Positions 57,624 through 64,000 of a stretch of DNA of 64,000 nucleotides are shown here, one piece after another. The translations under genes and the position numbers were made by a program. Below the pieces are notes generated by a model. The model made no database searches. It was given only the letters and a program-made list of their open reading frames with translations, and was not told where the DNA came from. Every line of letters begins with the position of its first letter. Positions within the stretch are counted from its first letter, which is position 1. Source of the DNA: Candidatus Latescibacterota bacterium (GTDB taxonomy: Bacteria > Latescibacterota > UBA2968 > UBA8231). Where the stretch lies: positions 124,001 through 188,000 of the forward strand of contig JAJEFJ010000082.1 in the NCBI GenBank assembly GCA_022820485.1. The letters run 5' to 3'.

Positions 57624-59749
57624 ACGCTACCCTTTGCGTGCGCGGTGCACGGGCGGGCGGTTTGGCCAATGTCGATATGGACTTGCCGTTGGGCCGGATT
57701 ATCTGCTTTACCGGTCGCAGTAGCAGTGGTCGCCGCGCCATGGCCTTAGACATCCTGTACGCGGAGAGCCGTCGGCGCTATATGCAGGCATTGTCTCCGA
57801 CCGAACGCGAAAGCGTCAGCGGGACGGCGCGTGCAGATGTAGAAGAAATTTCGGGCTTGCCACCGGCCATTTATTTGGGAGCACCGCGCCGTGGACGCAC
57901 GGTCGGAGACTACTTGCAGCTAGACGGGATTTTGGCGCAGATCATGCTGGAAGAGGGACAGATGCACTGCCTCGAATGCGGCGGTCGCTGTCACAGCTAT
58001 GCGGCTGATGAGGTCGAGCGCGAGGTCGCCCGCGTCCATCCAGATACTCGTTGTTTGGTGCTGGCCCCGTTGGCTCTGCGGAACGAGGGGATGTGGCAAC
58101 AACTCGTGCAGGCCGGGTTTACCCGGGTCGCAATCGACGGCCAGGTTCAGCGACTGGAAGGCGACGGGCCAGCATTGCCAAGCGACGAAAGCGAGGTACA
58201 CGTCGTAGTGGACCGCTTGGTGCCCGACCCAAATGCCAGCGTGCGCTTTTTAGAAGCCGTGCGCGTGAGCCGCTCTATTTCGTCGGGGCAGACAGTGGTT
58301 TGGGTGGATGGGACCAGCGAGATGATGCACTTGAACCAGCAGCCGACTTGCGGCGAATGCGGTCGCCAGTACGAGCCGCTGGCCACAACGGACTTCGGCG
58401 CAGGCCAACCCTTGGCTAGTCAAGTGACCTTGCACAGTCGCACTATGAACGAGCTGATGGACGCTCCTCTCGGTTCGTTGCGCGATTGGCTGGCCGGGGC
58501 TAGTCAAAAGAGCCAAGGTCACGCCAAAGTAGAGACTGCGCTTGCCGAGGCCTGCGGCTTGGGGTTGGGGCACCTGCCGTTGCGCCGTCGGCTTGAGTCG
58601 CTAGCGGCTGGCGAGTGGCAGCGCCTGCAATTGGCGTCCTGTCTCAGCAGCGGACTGACGGGCATCCTCTACATTTTAGAAGGTTTGGGCAGCCAGTTAT
58701 CCGGGGGGATGCTGGATGCGGTCTCGACGGGTCTGCGTCGGCTGGTCACTGGCGGCAATACGGCTCTGTTGTTGGACCACACGCCTGAACTCGTGGCGGT
58801 CGCAGACGAGGTTTGGGCGTTTGCAGAGGGTCAAGTACAGGTGGGGGAGGTGCCTGAGATAGAGCGAGATGGAGCGGATGAAAAACGGGTCGCCGAGCAA
58901 GTTAAGCCCGCGTTGGCCATTCGCGGTAATGGTGTGGTCGGGTCGCTTGCCATTGAGCTGCCGCACGGGAAGTTGACCTGCGTATGTGGGCCTTCTGGCA
59001 GCGGCAAAACCCGCTTGCTGAACGAGGTCTTGCTGCCACTGCTCAAGGGGCGGTCCGTCGAATACGCTGCCGCTGGTATGCCGAGGAACAGCCGCGTTGT
59101 AATGGTAGAAGCCCCAAGTGGAAAGGCTACGGTTTTGGAAGGGCTGGGCCTTTTCGAGCGCGTGGCCGATTTATATGCTGCATCGCCGGCCGCGACGGCG
59201 CGTGGTTGGGACCGAGACACCTTCTTGTTGGACCGACCAGGAGGCCGTTGTCCGAGCTGCGAGGGCCGAGGCCAATGCTACTTCGATTTGGAGTTTCTGG
59301 AGGATATAGCGCTGGTGTGCACCGCTTGCGAGGGACGCAGATACCGAGACGAAACCTGCGAGGTAACGCTGCGTGGCGCGAGCATCGCCGATGTGTTGGG
59401 CATGACTTTGGAACAGGCTTGCGCCCACTTTGCTCGATACGACTCCATCCGCCCGCGCTTAGAAGCGGCTGTAGAGTGTGGCCTCGGTTATCTGCTTCTG
59501 GGAAGGGAGCTACAGGGGCTGGAGCGGGGGGAGTGGTTGCGGCTGCGGCTAGCGCTCGAATCGACGCGGGCCTCCCGGCGCACTTGGGTGCTGATTGACG
59601 ACCCGGCCAGCGGCGATCATCCAGAAGATGTGTGCGCAATGGTTGGGGTCTTGCGGGAGTTAGTGGAGCGGGGGAACACGGTCGTCGTGGCCGAACAGCA
59701 TCCGATGGTGCGGGCGGCTGCGGATTGGGTGGTGGATTTGGCGTGCTAA
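57620..59749 (+). CDS. Divergent UvrA-like protein with degenerate ATPase sites
   Basis: 709-residue relative of excinuclease subunit A, shorter than the usual 940 or so. The family is shown by ALDILYAESRRRYMQALSP, the zinc module CPSCEGRGQCYFDLEFLED with CTACEGRRY near 544-580, and VVVAEQHPMVRAADW-like order at the end. The first Walker A reads GRSSSGRR (32-39), with Arg for the essential Lys; the second, GPSGSGKT (about 457-464), is intact. Both signatures are altered (LAAGEWQRLQLAS, LERGEWLRLRLA instead of LSGGEAQR). Walker B reads LYILEGLG and LIDDPASG in place of LDEP, so both catalytic glutamates are lost. It may bind DNA or nucleotide without normal turnover. GTG start overlaps the previous stop. 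Confidence 0.85.
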   Translation: MNATLCVRGARAGGLANVDMDLPLGRIICFTGRSSSGRRAMALDILYAESRRRYMQALSPTERESVSGTARADVEEISGLPPAIYLGAPRRGRTVGDYLQLDGILAQIMLEEGQMHCLECGGRCHSYAADEVEREVARVHPDTRCLVLAPLALRNEGMWQQLVQAGFTRVAIDGQVQRLEGDGPALPSDESEVHVVVDRLVPDPNASVRFLEAVRVSRSISSGQTVVWVDGTSEMMHLNQQPTCGECGRQYEPLATTDFGAGQPLASQVTLHSRTMNELMDAPLGSLRDWLAGASQKSQGHAKVETALAEACGLGLGHLPLRRRLESLAAGEWQRLQLASCLSSGLTGILYILEGLGSQLSGGMLDAVSTGLRRLVTGGNTALLLDHTPELVAVADEVWAFAEGQVQVGEVPEIERDGADEKRVAEQVKPALAIRGNGVVGSLAIELPHGKLTCVCGPSGSGKTRLLNEVLLPLLKGRSVEYAAAGMPRNSRVVMVEAPSGKATVLEGLGLFERVADLYAASPAATARGWDRDTFLLDRPGGRCPSCEGRGQCYFDLEFLEDIALVCTACEGRRYRDETCEVTLRGASIADVLGMTLEQACAHFARYDSIRPRLEAAVECGLGYLLLGRELQGLERGEWLRLRLALESTRASRRTWVLIDDPASGDHPEDVCAMVGVLRELVERGNTVVVAEQHPMVRAAADWVVDLAC

Positions 59750-59855
59750 AAACCGCAATGTCGTTGCGACGTATTATCTTGCGAGATGTATCGCTCCTAT
59801 CTATCTTAAATTGGATATAGTTATTCAAGTAAACGAGGTGAATGATGCGGTATCT

Positions 59856-59876
59856 AGGCCCCGAGAAAGGGGCTTT
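59856..59876 (+). promoter_or_regulatory. Hairpin at the ribosome site of the CBS gene
   Basis: GCCCC (59858-59862) pairs with GGGGC (59869-59873) around GAGAAA, with two weaker pairs outside. The AAAGGGG it contains is the only ribosome site for the ATG at 59880, so folding would hinder translation. Confidence 0.35.
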
Positions 59877-59879
59877 CTA

Positions 59880-60347
59880 ATGAAGGTCGTGCAGAAGTTA
59901 CAAGAAGAAGTCATCGGCCATCTGGACTTGGACGGGTATGCCCTATGCGAGCCGCAAGAGTCGGTACTTGACGTACTTAAGAAAATGCGCCACCAACACG
60001 TCAGTGCCGTGCTGGTGGAAGAGGATGGTCGCTTGGTGGGGATTTTTACCGAGCGCGATGTGCTCACCAAGGTAACGGACCAGCCGGCGACGTGGACGCG
60101 GCCAGTGGCCGAATTAATGACCTGCGATCCGCATAGCTTGGATGCTCAGCAGCCGATTAGCAGTGCGCTGCGGCTGATGAATGCTGGCGACTACCGCAAC
60201 GTGCCGATCGTAGATAAAAACGGCCGCATAAAGGGGAATCTGCCCCAACACGAGGTCATCCGCTTTCTCACCGATCAATTCCCCGAAGACATTTACAATT
60301 TGCCGCCCGATCCCGAGCGCATCGCTCGCACCAAAGAGGGAGCTTGA
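59880..60347 (+). CDS. Tandem CBS-domain protein upstream of korAB
   Basis: 155-residue protein made almost entirely of two CBS domains (about 15-75 and 80-140): HVSAVLVEEDGRLVGIFTERDVLTKV, MTCDPHSLDAQQPISSALRLMNAGDYRNVPIVDKNG. CBS pairs bind adenine nucleotides such as AMP or ATP and act as energy sensors. The ATG at 59880 was chosen because the 23 codons before it have no family likeness. It lies 48 bases before korA, and a second CBS protein follows korB, so the pair may report energy charge to the oxidoreductase. No catalytic domain is attached. Confidence 0.85.
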   Translation: MKVVQKLQEEVIGHLDLDGYALCEPQESVLDVLKKMRHQHVSAVLVEEDGRLVGIFTERDVLTKVTDQPATWTRPVAELMTCDPHSLDAQQPISSALRLMNAGDYRNVPIVDKNGRIKGNLPQHEVIRFLTDQFPEDIYNLPPDPERIARTKEGA

Positions 60348-60395
60348 GCATGCGCTGCGGATGGAGATTTTTTTCTTTTTAAGGAGGTCATGTGC

Positions 60396-62270
60396 ATGGC
60401 CGAAATCGTGGCCCCATCGGCACCTAGGAGTAAGCGAGAGTACTCGCAAGAAGAGCGCCAATCTGTCGTCATCTCATTTTCCGGCGATTCGGGCGATGGG
60501 ATGCAGCTAACCGGCGGTCAGTTTACCAATACTTCGGCCGTAGTGGGCAACGACGTCAGTACCTTTCCCGACATTCCCGCTGAAATCCGCGCTCCGGCCG
60601 GAACCATTCCCGGCTTGAGCGGCTATCAGGTCAATTTTGCCGCCAACGATCTCTACACCGCGGGCGATTCGCCCCAAGTGCTAGTGGCGATGAACCCGGC
60701 CGCGCTCAAAGCCAACTTGCCCGATCTCGAACCGGGTGGGACCATCATCGTCAATACCGATCCGTTCAACCGCAATGGCCTGCGCAAGGCCGGGTACGAG
60801 AAAAACCCGCTCGAAGACGGCAGCCTCAGCGGCTACGACGTACATCCGGTCCCCTTGACCACCCTGACCCGCAATGCCCTCGCCGATATCGAAGGCATGA
60901 GCAACCAAGCCAAGGACATGTGCAAGAATGCCTTTGTCTTGGGCTTGGTGTTCTGGATGTTCGACCGCCCACTCGACTACACGCTCAAGTTTTACGAGAC
61001 CAAGTTCGCCGGCCGGCCCGAGGTCGTTGAGGCCAATACGAGGGCTTTAAAAGCTGGTTACTACTACGGCGAAACGGCCGAAACCTTTCAGACGCAGATC
61101 TCGGTGCCGAAGCGGGAGATTGTCGAGCCGGGGGTGTACAAGCGGATCACTGGCAATGAGGCGATTGTCTTGGGGCTGGTTACGGCCGCACAAAAGGCTG
61201 GCAAACCGCTCTTTTACGGCTCGTATCCCATCACGCCAGCCAGCACCATCCTAGAGGGTTTGTCCGCGCTGAAAAACTTCGACGTGCGGACGTTCCAAGC
61301 CGAGGACGAGATCGCAGCCATGGGATCGGTGATTGGCGCGTCCTTTGCCGGTAGCCTCGCAGCCACTGCCAGCAGCGGCCCGGGGATTGCGCTCAAGAGC
61401 GAGGCGATCAACTTAGCCGTAGTTATGGAGTTGCCGTTAGTGGTCATTGACGTCCAGCGCGGCGGTCCTAGTACGGGCTTGCCGACCAAGACCGAGCAGG
61501 CCGATTTACTGGAGGTGCTCTACGGACGCAACGGCGAAAGCCCAATCCCGGTCATTGCTCCGGCAACCCCAAGCGAATGCTTCGACATGGCCATCGAGGC
61601 CTTCCGCATTGCCGTTCGCTACATGACGCCGGTTTTTCTGCTGTCCGACGGGTACGTGGCCAACAATTCCGAGCCGTGGAAAATACCCGACCCGGATTTA
61701 ATCACGGCCATTGATGCCGAGCCGTACACCGATCCCGATGACTACCAACCCTACATGCGAGACCCGCAGACTTTGGCCCGGCCTTGGGTCTTGCCGGGGA
61801 CGCCGGGGCTGGAGCACCGGATCGGCGGTTTGGGCAAGCAGGATGTGACGGGCAATGTCTCCTACGCGCCCGAGGACCACGAGCGCATCGTCCGCGTCCG
61901 GGCCGACAAAATCCGCGGCATTGCCGATTTCACTCCCGAGTTAGAAGTAACCGGCCCCGACCAAGGGGATTTGCTGGTCTTGGGCTGGGGTGGGACCTAC
62001 GGTGCCATTCGCGCCGCGGTTGAGCAGGTTCAGGACGAGGGCCTCGACGTGGCCTACGCGCACCTGCGCTACTTGAATCCGTTTCCTCGCAATCTTGGCA
62101 ACGTGCTCGGCCGCTACAAGCAAGTGTTGGTGCCCGAGTTAAACTTGGGCCAATTGGCCCTATTGGTCCAAGCGCACTTCCCCGTGCGCGTCGTCAAGTT
62201 GAATAAGGTCCAGGGATGCCCCTTCCAAATTCGGGAAGTGGCCGACAAAATTCGCCAAGTGTTAAGCTAA
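60396..62270 (+). CDS. korA: 2-oxoacid:ferredoxin oxidoreductase, alpha (gamma-alpha fused) subunit
   Basis: 624-residue KorA-type subunit. An N-terminal gamma domain (about 20-200: VISFSGDSGDGMQLTGGQF, AVVGNDVSTFPDIPAEIRAP) is fused to the alpha/pyrimidine domain (about 220-620: YPITPASTILEGL, QAEDEIAAMGSVIGASFAG, TASSGPGIALKSEAI, QRGGPSTGLPTKTEQADL). The complex converts 2-oxoglutarate or another 2-oxo acid and CoA to acyl-CoA, CO2 and reduced ferredoxin, or runs in reverse for CO2 fixation. The ATG at 60396 has AAGGAGG eight bases upstream; an ATG two codons earlier is too close. korB follows in 14 bases. Confidence 0.93.
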   Translation: MAEIVAPSAPRSKREYSQEERQSVVISFSGDSGDGMQLTGGQFTNTSAVVGNDVSTFPDIPAEIRAPAGTIPGLSGYQVNFAANDLYTAGDSPQVLVAMNPAALKANLPDLEPGGTIIVNTDPFNRNGLRKAGYEKNPLEDGSLSGYDVHPVPLTTLTRNALADIEGMSNQAKDMCKNAFVLGLVFWMFDRPLDYTLKFYETKFAGRPEVVEANTRALKAGYYYGETAETFQTQISVPKREIVEPGVYKRITGNEAIVLGLVTAAQKAGKPLFYGSYPITPASTILEGLSALKNFDVRTFQAEDEIAAMGSVIGASFAGSLAATASSGPGIALKSEAINLAVVMELPLVVIDVQRGGPSTGLPTKTEQADLLEVLYGRNGESPIPVIAPATPSECFDMAIEAFRIAVRYMTPVFLLSDGYVANNSEPWKIPDPDLITAIDAEPYTDPDDYQPYMRDPQTLARPWVLPGTPGLEHRIGGLGKQDVTGNVSYAPEDHERIVRVRADKIRGIADFTPELEVTGPDQGDLLVLGWGGTYGAIRAAVEQVQDEGLDVAYAHLRYLNPFPRNLGNVLGRYKQVLVPELNLGQLALLVQAHFPVRVVKLNKVQGCPFQIREVADKIRQVLS

Positions 62271-62284
62271 GCAGGGAGATCGAG

Positions 62285-63304
62285 ATGGCCGAAGCAGTTG
62301 TAGAAACTGGGCTGAGCCGCAAGGATTTCGTTTCCGATCAAGAGGTCCGCTGGTGCCCCGGATGCGGCGATTACGCGATTTTGGCCCAAATGCAAAAGAT
62401 GCTGCCCGAAGTGGGGATCCCGCGGGAAAACCTCGTATTCGTCTCCGGGATCGGCTGCTCTAGCCGTTTTCCTTACTACATGAATACGTACGGCATTCAC
62501 TCGATCCACGGACGTGCGCCCACAATCGCCACGGGCATTAAGACGGCCAACCCGGATTTGAGCGTCTGGGTCATCACTGGCGATGGCGACGGGCTCTCGA
62601 TCGGCGGCAATCACCTCCTGCACAGCCTCCGGCGCAATGTCGATCTGAAAATTCTTCTGTTCAACAACCGCATCTACGGGCTTACCAAAGGCCAGTACTC
62701 GCCGACCTCGCTGCTAGGACACCGCACCACGTCCACCCCTATGGGGTCCATCGATTATCCGCTTAACCCCATATCCGTGGCGCTGAGTGCTGAGGCGACC
62801 TTTGTCGCCCGCTCGCAGGACACCAATACCAAGCACCTGAGCTACGTGCTCAGACGAGCGGCCGAACACAAGGGGGCCGCTTTTGTCGAGATCTATCAAA
62901 ATTGCGTCGTGCTCAATCCCACGGCTTGGGAACACACCACGGATTCAGACGTGCGCGACGACAATATCGTGTTCTTAGAGGAGGGGGAGCCTCTCCTCTT
63001 TGGGAAGGATCGGGACCGAGGCATCCGCATGAACGGCACTGAGCCCGAGGTCGTCGCACTCAGCGATGTGGCCCCAGATGAGCTGGTCGTGCATCGCGAA
63101 AGGCGCGAAAACGCCAGCTACGCCTATATGCTCAGCCGGATGGAATACCCGTCAATGCCGTTGCCCTTTGGAGTGTTGCGCGCGCTCGACAGGCCAAGCT
63201 ACACCGAGTTGCTGTTCGACCAAATCGACGCGACGACCCAACAGCGAGGCGAAGGAGACCTCGCGGCCCTGTTTAGCGCGGGCGATACTTGGGTCGTCGA
63301 ATAG
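62285..63304 (+). CDS. korB: 2-oxoacid:ferredoxin oxidoreductase, beta subunit
   Basis: 339-residue thiamine diphosphate-binding subunit. WCPGCGDYAILAQMQKML has the cluster-linked cysteines, VSGIGCSSRFPYYMNTYG the third, and GDGDGLSIGGNHLLH plus LFNNRIYGLTKGQ form the ThDP-magnesium motif. The SSRFPYYMNTYGIHSIHGRA form is the one seen in 2-oxoglutarate-type enzymes. It forms the heterodimer with KorA. No ferredoxin (delta) gene is present in the operon, so ferredoxin comes from elsewhere. The ATG at 62285 follows GGGAGA. Confidence 0.93.
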   Translation: MAEAVVETGLSRKDFVSDQEVRWCPGCGDYAILAQMQKMLPEVGIPRENLVFVSGIGCSSRFPYYMNTYGIHSIHGRAPTIATGIKTANPDLSVWVITGDGDGLSIGGNHLLHSLRRNVDLKILLFNNRIYGLTKGQYSPTSLLGHRTTSTPMGSIDYPLNPISVALSAEATFVARSQDTNTKHLSYVLRRAAEHKGAAFVEIYQNCVVLNPTAWEHTTDSDVRDDNIVFLEEGEPLLFGKDRDRGIRMNGTEPEVVALSDVAPDELVVHRERRENASYAYMLSRMEYPSMPLPFGVLRALDRPSYTELLFDQIDATTQQRGEGDLAALFSAGDTWVVE

Positions 63305-63315
63305 GAGAAGAGCCA

Positions 63316-63834
63316 TTGATTTGCCCTTTGTGTTCGTACGACAATATCTCTGGAGTTGATATCTGCGAAGAGTGCGGCCAGAGCCTGAGCGAAGCGTACC
63401 AAGATTGGGGAAGCGGGGAGTACAAAGAAATTTTCACTGAGCCGCTTTCCGCGCTCAATCCGCAGGAGATGGTCTGCGTGTCGCCTTCTACTTCGTTGGC
63501 CAAGGTCATCTCATTGCTCAAGGAGCGGCACGTCGGTTGCGTGTTAATAACCAGCGAGCGCGGGCAGTTAATCGGCATATTTACCGAGCACGACATCCTC
63601 TACCGGGTGGCGGGCTTGATCGGCGACTTGGAACAGATCGCGGTCGAGAGCCTAATGACGCCGCGGCCCACTGCCCTCAAGGCCGATGCGGCCGTGCAGC
63701 ACGCCCTACATTTGATGAGCATCCACGGCTTCCGTCACGTGCCGCTATTGGACGATGACGACCGCCCGGTTGGCTTGGTCTCGTTTAGGTACATCGTCCG
63801 TTTTATCGAAGAGAATTTTTCCTCTGTAGCTTGA
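63316..63834 (+). CDS. Zinc-ribbon/CBS-domain protein downstream of korAB
   Basis: 172 residues. A short zinc ribbon at the N-terminus (CPLC at residues 3-6 and CEEC at about 18-21) is followed by two CBS domains (about 45-105 and 112-170: HVGCVLITSERGQLIGIFTEHDILYRV, MTPRPTALKADAAVQHALHLM, GFRHVPLLDDDDRPVGLVS). It resembles the CBS protein upstream of korA but has the extra metal knuckle. The TTG at 63316 with AGGAG upstream is required to keep the first Cys pair; it lies 11 bases after korB. A hairpin terminator closes the operon at 63836. Confidence 0.86.
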   Translation: MICPLCSYDNISGVDICEECGQSLSEAYQDWGSGEYKEIFTEPLSALNPQEMVCVSPSTSLAKVISLLKERHVGCVLITSERGQLIGIFTEHDILYRVAGLIGDLEQIAVESLMTPRPTALKADAAVQHALHLMSIHGFRHVPLLDDDDRPVGLVSFRYIVRFIEENFSSVA

Positions 63835-63835
63835 G

Positions 63836-63868
63836 GGAGTTGGCCGTCGGGCCAGCTCCAGTTTTTTG
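63836..63868 (+). terminator. Terminator of the CBS-korAB-CBS operon
   Basis: GGAG-t-TGGCC (63836-63845) pairs with GGCCA-g-CTCC (63850-63859) around GTCG, followed by AGTTTTTTG. It ends the transcript that began before 59880. Confidence 0.82.
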
Positions 63869-63883
63869 AAAGGCGGTTGTGCT

Positions 63884-64000
63884 ATGTCGTTGAGCCGCAC
63901 GGCGATATGTTCGCTCCTCGCGTTGGTCCTGTTGAGTCCTCTAGGAGTTAGGGCTGAACTGGACTGGGCCACCCTGAACAGTACGCGCGAGGTCACCGAA
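63884..64000 (+). CDS. Exported protein, 5' end only
   Basis: The ATG at 63884 begins a signal peptide (LSRTAICSLLALVLLSPLGVRA) with a likely cleavage before ELDW. Only 39 residues fall inside the window, too few to identify the mature protein. An AAAGGCGG ribosome site lies about eight bases upstream. Confidence 0.6.
   Translation, partial: MSLSRTAICSLLALVLLSPLGVRAELDWATLNSTREVTE

Noticed and set aside
1..64000. CRISPR arrays, rRNA genes, complete insertion sequences
   Set aside because: No regularly spaced repeats, no rRNA signatures and no transposase frame were seen in reading both strands.

Overview
The window is a gene-dense stretch of a Gram-negative bacterial chromosome, GC-rich by eye. 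Omp85-type and Wzi-type outer-membrane barrels, a lipoprotein and several signal peptides show a double envelope. The roughly 280-residue RpoD/SigA-type sigma factor, RNase Y, KorAB 2-oxoacid:ferredoxin oxidoreductase and the mix of amidohydrolase, symporter and sulfatase-remnant genes would suit an uncultured lineage of the FCB superphylum (for example Latescibacterota or a relative). That placement is inference; no rRNA is present. About 60 genes are called. Two tRNAs (Thr-CGT, Asn-GTT) are present. No complete mobile element, CRISPR array or rRNA was seen.

Layout. 0-8 kb: partial mtaB, pcrA/uvrD helicase, mltG, an ABC-2 exporter pair, a DUF420 membrane protein, tRNA-Thr and an isolated ftsA. 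8-17.5 kb: ssb, a zinc phospholipase-C-like gene, an antiporter-like membrane protein, eno, then an envelope-glycan set (Wzi-like barrel, glycosyltransferase, radical SAM/SPASM protein, glycosyltransferase) and nth. 17.5-26 kb: a double-Usp/PTS-EIIA fusion, an epimerase, an amidohydrolase/isomerase/D-amino-acid aminotransferase operon with a clear promoter and terminator, and a divergently oriented aldehyde dehydrogenase and sodium symporter. 26-31 kb: a phage-shock-like locus with a near-perfect sigma-54 promoter, pspA, three small membrane proteins, a TPR histidine kinase and an NtrC-class response regulator. 31-43.5 kb: Fe-S scaffold/superoxide dismutase/peroxiredoxin operon, a folE remnant, KamA-type radical SAM, rny-dxr-queD, a fused beta-oxidation enzyme next to a 4-hydroxybutyryl-CoA-dehydratase-like protein, and a sigma factor with a long structured leader.

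43.6-64 kb: tRNA-Asn, secreted MsrAB, an Omp85 protein, a lipoprotein, an HTH-MBL fusion, DUF547, a sulfatase remnant, and two related membrane glycosyltransferases separated by an accessory island (orphan HigA-like antitoxin, a decayed DUF6414-like gene with two small membrane proteins, and an MmeI-like type IIG restriction-modification enzyme). Next come a divergent UvrA-like protein that has lost key ATPase residues, and a CBS-korA-korB-CBS operon.

The most interesting regions are the complete two-component/sigma-54 Psp locus, the UvrA-like pseudo-ATPase, the sigma-factor leader in which an anti-Shine-Dalgarno sequence could close the ribosome site, the AbfD-like enzyme without cluster ligands beside its expected pathway partner, and the DUF6414/MmeI island. 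All functional statements are homology recognition by eye; no database search was run.
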